Shown here piece after piece: positions 59,115-64,000 of a stretch of DNA of 64,000 nt. The stretch's first letter is position 1. Every line of letters begins with the position of its first letter. The stretch covers positions 62,001-126,000 of the forward strand of contig JAJLPB010000002.1 of NCBI GenBank assembly GCA_025548565.1, read 5' to 3'. The notes below the pieces were generated by a model. That model ran no database searches. It had not been told where the DNA came from and saw nothing but the letters and a program-made list of their open reading frames with translations. Position numbers and translations under genes: made by a program. The stretch is from Rugamonas sp. A1-17. GTDB lineage: Bacteria > Pseudomonadota > Gammaproteobacteria > Burkholderiales > Burkholderiaceae_D.

Positions 59115-60461
59115 CTAGCTTGAATTTACTTCCTGCAGTTTGCTGACGTACATGGCCTGGTCGGCCTGGCGCATCAGCTGGTGGATGTCGTCGCCGTGTT
59201 CCGGGTAGTGCGCCACGCCGATGCTGGCGGTGGCGCCCAGGCTCACGCCATCGGCCAGCCGCATCGGCACCGCCAGGACCTGGTGGATCTTCTCCACGAT
59301 CCGCAAGGCGTCCTCGGCCACCAGCACCTCCTCCACGATGATGACGAACTCGTCGCCGCCAAGGCGCGCCACCGTGTCGGACTCGCGCACGCAGTGCCTG
59401 AGGCGCTGCGCCACCTCGCGCAACAGCTCGTCGCCGCAGTCGTGTCCATGCTCGTCGTTGACCTGCTTGAACTTGTTCAGGTCGATGAACAGCAGCGCCA
59501 GCTGGCCCTGGTGGCGCTGGGCGCGGGCCAGCGCCATCTGCAGGCGGTCGAGGAACAGCCGGCGATTGGGCAGCTGGGTCAGCTCGTCATGCTGGGCCAT
59601 GAAGCGCAGCCGCGAATGCAGCTGCTGGCGGTGGATCGCGGTCCCCACCTGGCTGGAGACAAACGTCAGCAACTCCTGCTCCTGGTCGGTATAGCCGGCC
59701 TGGCCGGGGGCGTCGCCGCCCTGCAGCAGCAGCACGCCGATATCGCCCTCGGTGGTCGTCAATGGCACGCCTATCCAGCAATCCGGCTCGGCGCCCGCCG
59801 CGGCTCGCACCGCGGGCGGCGCCAGCGCCATCGTCGCCGGCGTCAGCAACACCGGCGCGCCGCCGCGCAGCACTTCCTCGCCCAGCCAGCGCGCCAGTAT
59901 AGGCGGCGCGGCGCCGCCGCCGGCGTGCGCGTGATAGGCGAACCGCAGCCCCCTGCCCTGCTCGTCCCGCAGCGCGACCGCGAAGCCGTTGGCCGGCAGC
60001 ATGGCGCCGATGATCCGGTGGATGCGCTCGAACAACGCGGGCAGGTCGTCGCTGGCATGGGCCGCCTCGGAGATCGCGTACAGCGTGTATTGCATCCGTT
60101 CGGCCTGCTTGCTGGCGGTGACGTCGTGCGCCACCGCCACGCGCAGCTGGTCCGCCTCCGACCAGCGCGCCGACCACATGATGTGGACGATCTGGCCGTC
60201 CTTGCGGACATATCTGTTTTCGAAACGGGAATTGGGCTGGCCGCCCATGATGGCGCGCGCGGCCGCCAGCGTGCGCTCGCGGTCGGCCGGCGCCACCAGC
60301 TCGATCATCCGCATGCCGACCATCTCCTGCGGCGTATAGCCGAAGATGCGTTCGCAGGCGGCGCTGACGAACACAAAACGGCCGTCCGCATCGACCATGC
60401 AGACGGCATCCATCAGCAAGTCCGTGAACCGGGCTATCGTGTCGGCGCTAGATTTGTGCAT
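59115..60461 (-). CDS. PAS-GAF-GGDEF diguanylate cyclase
   Basis: The protein has 448 residues without membrane segments. A PAS domain is at about 8-125 (FTDLLMDAVCMVDADGRFVFVS, FENRYVRKDGQIVHIMW), a GAF domain at about 128-275, and a GGDEF domain at about 280-445 with an intact RLGGDEFVII active site. It should make cyclic di-GMP from GTP in response to a small ligand or redox signal. No EAL domain is present. The RxxD inhibitory site is not obvious upstream of GGDEF. It sits between GH97 and the second halogenase and appears to be a single-gene unit; a link between glycan use and attachment is possible. Confidence 0.9.
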   Translation of the reverse strand: MHKSSADTIARFTDLLMDAVCMVDADGRFVFVSAACERIFGYTPQEMVGMRMIELVAPADRERTLAAARAIMGGQPNSRFENRYVRKDGQIVHIMWSARWSEADQLRVAVAHDVTASKQAERMQYTLYAISEAAHASDDLPALFERIHRIIGAMLPANGFAVALRDEQGRGLRFAYHAHAGGGAAPPILARWLGEEVLRGGAPVLLTPATMALAPPAVRAAAGAEPDCWIGVPLTTTEGDIGVLLLQGGDAPGQAGYTDQEQELLTFVSSQVGTAIHRQQLHSRLRFMAQHDELTQLPNRRLFLDRLQMALARAQRHQGQLALLFIDLNKFKQVNDEHGHDCGDELLREVAQRLRHCVRESDTVARLGGDEFVIIVEEVLVAEDALRIVEKIHQVLAVPMRLADGVSLGATASIGVAHYPEHGDDIHQLMRQADQAMYVSKLQEVNSS

Positions 60462-60557
60462 ATCGGGCCATTCTAGCCCCGAATGCCGGCGGCGAGGGAG
60501 ACTAGCGCGATGTGTTGCTAAATGGCATCGATACAGGATCCTCGGCGCCGCCGCCCC

Positions 60558-62063
60558 TTAGGCGGCCGCCACGTGCTCGCGCAGGAATTGCGCATGGTCC
60601 GGCATGCCGTCCACCGCGCGCGCGATCGCATTGCGCAGATTCCAGAAGTGCGCCTGCACCTGGCGCAGGTCCAGCAGCTCGGCCATCGGGTCATAGGCGC
60701 GGGGCCGCACGCCGAGCCCCGTCAGGATGGCCAGATGCGAGGCCTCGCGGAACCCCTGCAGGTCGTAGAGCATGACATGGCCGGTCTCGCGGAACAATTC
60801 GATCTGATGCCGCAGCGTGTCGGGAATCGGCATGTCGGCACAATAGCGCCAGAACTCGGAATCGGTGCGGCCGGTGATTTTGTAATGCAGGATGATGAAG
60901 TCGCGCACATATTCATAACGCTCCGACACCAGCCGGTTGAACTCGTCCGCCAGCGCGGGGCGGCACGCGCGGTCCGGGAAGTACTGCACCAGCCAGCCGA
61001 CCGCGTTCTCGATCATGTTGATGCTGGTCGACTCGAGCGGTTCCAGGAAACCGCCGGACAAGCCGATGGCCACGCAGTTCTTGATCCACGACTTGCGGCG
61101 GCGGCCGGCGGTAAAGCGCAGCTGGCGCGGTTCGGCCAGCGCCTCGCCGTCCAGGTTGTCGAGCAGCAGGCGCTGCGCCTCCGCGTCGGAGGTGAAGCCG
61201 TCGCAGTACACATGGCCGTTGCCGGTGCGGTGCCGCAGCGGGATGCGCCAGGTCCAGCCGGCCGGGCGCGCGGTCGACACGGTGTACGGCGTGACCTGCT
61301 CGCCCCTTGCGCACGGCACGGCCTGCGCGCTGTTACAGGGCAGCATGGCGCTCCAGTCGTCGTAGCCGGCCTGGTACACGCCCTCGATCAGCAGGCCGCG
61401 GAAACCCGAACAGTCGACGAACAGGTCGCCTTCGATGCGCTGGCCGTCGCTCAGCTTGACGGCGGTGATGAAACCCGTTTCGGGATGCTGCTCCACCGTG
61501 GTGATCATGCCCTCCACGCGCCGCACGCCCAGCCGCACGGCATAGTCGCGCAGATAGGCCGCGTACAGGCCGGCGTCGAAGTGATAGCCGTAGGAATACG
61601 CGGAGCCCGCTCCCGGCGCCAGCTCGAACGATGGCAGGAAGCGCTGTTTGCGCGCCATCACGGCCGTCATCGACCATTCCTCGAACGGCGGCATGTCCTT
61701 GAATTCGCGCGCCAGCCGCATCCAGTGCAGATACGGCGAACGGCCCTGGACCAGCGGACCGTAGTCGCTGAAGCCGTGGAAGAAGCGGTTGCCGACCTGC
61801 CCCCAGTCCTTGAACTCGATGCCGAGCTTGAAGGTGGCCTGGGTCGCGCGCACGAAGTCGATCTCGTCGATACCAAGCGAGCGGTTGAAATAAGGCAGCG
61901 TCGGCAGCGTCGCCTCGCCCACCCCGACCGTGCCGATTTCCGGCGACTCCACCAGCACCATCTGGCACGATTTGCCCAGCAGCTTCACCAGCCCCGCCGC
62001 GCTCATCCAGCCGGCGGTGCCACCGCCAACGATAACAATTTTCCGGATCGCTTGATCGGTCAT
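60558..62063 (-). CDS. Tryptophan-halogenase-family flavoprotein (copy 2)
   Basis: The protein has 501 residues. The same motifs as copy 1 are present: GGGTAGW near residue 13, GVGEATLP, GWTWRIP and LESTSINMIENAVGW. It shares long identical blocks with the copy at 4550-6049. It lies 78 bp downstream of the TonB-dependent receptor on the same strand, a pairing seen often in polysaccharide-related loci. The chemistry is unknown, and no tryptophan-derived natural-product genes are near. Confidence 0.87.
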   Translation of the reverse strand: MTDQAIRKIVIVGGGTAGWMSAAGLVKLLGKSCQMVLVESPEIGTVGVGEATLPTLPYFNRSLGIDEIDFVRATQATFKLGIEFKDWGQVGNRFFHGFSDYGPLVQGRSPYLHWMRLAREFKDMPPFEEWSMTAVMARKQRFLPSFELAPGAGSAYSYGYHFDAGLYAAYLRDYAVRLGVRRVEGMITTVEQHPETGFITAVKLSDGQRIEGDLFVDCSGFRGLLIEGVYQAGYDDWSAMLPCNSAQAVPCARGEQVTPYTVSTARPAGWTWRIPLRHRTGNGHVYCDGFTSDAEAQRLLLDNLDGEALAEPRQLRFTAGRRRKSWIKNCVAIGLSGGFLEPLESTSINMIENAVGWLVQYFPDRACRPALADEFNRLVSERYEYVRDFIILHYKITGRTDSEFWRYCADMPIPDTLRHQIELFRETGHVMLYDLQGFREASHLAILTGLGVRPRAYDPMAELLDLRQVQAHFWNLRNAIARAVDGMPDHAQFLREHVAAA

Positions 62064-62100
62064 CCCTGCTGCTCCTTATGCGAGGCACCATTATGCCATC

Positions 62101-62126
62101 GCCTCCCGCAGCGGACCGCGGGAGGC
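62101..62126 (-). terminator. Hairpin after the TonB receptor gene
   Basis: Arms 62101-62109 and 62118-62126 (GCCTCCCGC/GCGGGAGGC) with an 8-base loop lie 15 bases downstream of the receptor stop and before the halogenase start. No T-run is present, so the halogenase gene may still be read through. Confidence 0.45.
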
Positions 62127-62141
62127 GGGTGCTACGTCAAC

Positions 62142-64000
62142 TCAGAACGAGAAATGCGCCTTCAGGTAGTAGCTGCGGCCGGTGAAGTTGGCGAAGTGCT
62201 CCTTCAGACCGATTTGCTGCTGCATATACTGCTTGAACATGGCGTTGGTCAGGTTGCCGACGTCGAACGACACGGTGATGTTCTCGTTCACCTTGTACTG
62301 CACGCCAAGGTCGGTCTGGCCATACGCCCCGCCCCAGACCGGCAGCGCGTAGTTCACCGAGCCCGACTGGCCCTTGTTCGGGCTGTTCGGATTCTGGTCG
62401 ATGCCATCGCCGCCGTTGGTGCCGAAGGCGTTGATCACCTGCAGGTAGTCCGAACGCCAGCTGTAGGCCAGACGCGCCGACCACGGCCCTTTGTCGTACA
62501 GCAGGGCGAAGTTCACGGCGTTCTTGGACGTGCCCAGCATCGGTTCGCTGCCCAGCACGCGGCCGTCGGTGTCGCAACCGGCCAGGTTACGCAGGGTTTC
62601 CGACTCCAGCGTACCCTTCGGCGTGCACCACAGGGCGGTCGGGGCGTGCATATCCTGCTTGCTGCGGATATAGGTGTAGTTGCCCTGCACCCCGATGCCC
62701 TTCAGCCAGTCCGGCAGATTGTCGAAGTAATGCTGGAAGCCCACCTCGGCACCGTAGGCGCGCGCATCGGCGCCGTTGGCCGGCCCATTGGTCAGGAAGT
62801 CATGCTTCACGCCGGCGGAGTCGCTCAGCGTGTTGATCACCGTGCGGTTGATGATGATGTCCTTGATCTTCTTGTGGAACAGCGACATCGTCAGCGAACT
62901 GCCATGGCTGAGGTACCACTCCGCCGTCAGATCCAGGTTGTTCGACAGGACCGGTTTGAGCAGCGGGTTGCCGGCGCTGTCGCCGGTGTAGTCGATCGAA
63001 TCGAGCACGGTCTGCTTGGTCACCGGATCGACGTGCGTCTTGGGCGACAGATTCAGCGTGGTGTACTGCTGCATCTGATAGAAGTCGGGCCGCGACATGC
63101 CTTTCGACACGGCGAAGCGGAACTGCAGCTCGTCGCTGGCCTTCATGCGCAGGTTCAGGCTCGGCAAGACGTTGGTGTAGTTGTTGTCGATCGTGTGCAG
63201 GTCGTTCACCGCCGCAAGCGTCGGCACGCCCTGCACCTGGGTTCCGGTCGGCGGGCTGAAGATCGTCATGCCGGTCGCCTTCTCCTCGGTCCTCACGACG
63301 CGCACGCCAACATTGCCATCGACCGGATAGCGCAGGTTATCGAAACCGAAGCGCAACTGGGAATAAACGGCCTTGGTGCGCTCTTTCTGCTGGTTGGTGT
63401 CGCTCGGACCGCCGAACACCGAAGGCTTCCAGTTGGTGCAATCGCCGGTGGTGCCGGGGTTGTTGCAGTAGTTGTTGGCGTAGTTGTGCAATTCCTGATA
63501 GGCAGCCGGCGCGGACGTGAAGGAGCTGCTCACCATCGCCTGGGTCGGAACGATGATGGTCGGCGCCGCCGGCAGGGTGCCGTTGAAGAAGTTGCCGAAG
63601 CTGTGGGCGACGTAGTTCGCCTGCCCCAGGCGCGGATCGGTCAGGACCGCGAAGTGGCTGTAGGGCTGCCAGCTGTCGCCGACCGACCAGGACTGGGTGA
63701 TGTTCTGCCACTCGTTGCCGCCATTGCCGCCGTGCGTACGGTTGGTGACCGAATCGCGGTCGGTCATGCGCAGGCCGAAACGCAGGTCGCGCAGCACCGG
63801 CGAATCGAACACGAACCGGGCATCGGCCCGCGCCACATCCTGCGTGGCCACCGCCGCGTCGCGGTGCTCCTGGGCGAAGCTCCAGTAGTAGTTGTTGGCG
63901 TTGGCCAGCCAGGCGCGGTCGCTGGCGTCGAAGGTGTAGGTCGGCACCGAGGTCCGCAGGTCGACCGTCTCCTTGGGCATGAAGCCGCCCAGGCCGACCG
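62142..64000 (-). CDS. TonB-dependent receptor, C-terminal part (5' end outside window)
   Basis: The frame stays open to the right edge, so only about 619 C-terminal residues of a beta-barrel receptor are seen; the plug and signal peptide lie beyond. Barrel features include LPSLNLRMKASDELQFRFAV, KGMSRPDFYQMQQYTTLNL, FHKKIKDIIINRT and the final strand YYLKAHFSF with an aromatic C-terminus for BAM insertion. TonB-dependent receptors of this Xanthomonas/Caulobacter-like type import oligosaccharides across the outer membrane. With the glycosidases in this window, import of plant-glycan oligosaccharides is the natural guess. Confidence 0.88.
   Translation of the reverse strand, partial: VGLGGFMPKETVDLRTSVPTYTFDASDRAWLANANNYYWSFAQEHRDAAVATQDVARADARFVFDSPVLRDLRFGLRMTDRDSVTNRTHGGNGGNEWQNITQSWSVGDSWQPYSHFAVLTDPRLGQANYVAHSFGNFFNGTLPAAPTIIVPTQAMVSSSFTSAPAAYQELHNYANNYCNNPGTTGDCTNWKPSVFGGPSDTNQQKERTKAVYSQLRFGFDNLRYPVDGNVGVRVVRTEEKATGMTIFSPPTGTQVQGVPTLAAVNDLHTIDNNYTNVLPSLNLRMKASDELQFRFAVSKGMSRPDFYQMQQYTTLNLSPKTHVDPVTKQTVLDSIDYTGDSAGNPLLKPVLSNNLDLTAEWYLSHGSSLTMSLFHKKIKDIIINRTVINTLSDSAGVKHDFLTNGPANGADARAYGAEVGFQHYFDNLPDWLKGIGVQGNYTYIRSKQDMHAPTALWCTPKGTLESETLRNLAGCDTDGRVLGSEPMLGTSKNAVNFALLYDKGPWSARLAYSWRSDYLQVINAFGTNGGDGIDQNPNSPNKGQSGSVNYALPVWGGAYGQTDLGVQYKVNENITVSFDVGNLTNAMFKQYMQQQIGLKEHFANFTGRSYYLKAHFSF

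Overview
The window is GC-rich DNA with dense, short-spaced operons. A PEP-CTERM protein, a TonB-dependent receptor next to a tryptophan-halogenase-type flavoprotein, several chemoreceptors and the overall gene content suggest a betaproteobacterium of the Oxalobacteraceae (Massilia/Duganella-like). This is inferred from gene content and style; no rRNA gene is present to confirm it. No tRNA, rRNA, CRISPR array, transposase or phage gene was found.

Bases 1-23453 are mostly a plant-cell-wall polysaccharide region: two GH42 beta-galactosidases (one cut by the left edge), two GH74 xyloglucanases, a GH35-type beta-galactosidase, a GH5 endoglucanase, a GH29 alpha-L-fucosidase, a beta-helix protein fused to a PDZ-like domain and a GH39 beta-xylosidase. 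A tryptophan-halogenase-type gene, a soluble chemoreceptor and a VapBC toxin-antitoxin pair are interspersed. The enzyme set fits fucosylated xyloglucan or a similar galactose- and fucose-decorated glycan. Bases 23454-30817 hold a PAS chemoreceptor and a complete RND efflux set (adaptor, pump, TolC). A second GH29 fucosidase follows at 31065.

Bases 32531-45134 are a different module: two paralogous TetR regulators and a five-gene operon (VOC extradiol dioxygenase, FAH-family hydrolase, MDR oxidoreductase, acyl-CoA synthetase, FAD hydroxylase), a MetA-type outer-membrane protein and an AI-2E-type permease. It looks like meta-cleavage catabolism of an aromatic compound. A palindrome TGAC-N6-GTCA recurs at the promoters of this module, and a related site lies at the RND promoter. 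A hypothetical gene with a 217-bp inverted-repeat element interrupts the module.

Bases 45146-56841 are a non-phosphorylative 6-deoxy-sugar/aldonate pathway. It contains a sugar mutarotase, a regulator with two winged helices, and a six-gene minus-strand operon (UxaA N- and C-type subunits, aldo-keto reductase, FAH hydrolase, FucP-like permease, SDR dehydrogenase). A divergent plus-strand operon carries an LgoD-like dehydrogenase, a UxaB-like reductase, a KdgK-like kinase, a lactonase and a FadR-type regulator. Together they could take L-fucose to pyruvate plus lactate and L-galactose to 2-keto-3-deoxy-6-phosphogluconate, which are the sugars the fucosidases and other hydrolases would release. 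A GH97 glycosidase, a PAS-GAF-GGDEF protein, a second tryptophan-halogenase paralogue and the 3' part of a TonB-dependent receptor end the window.
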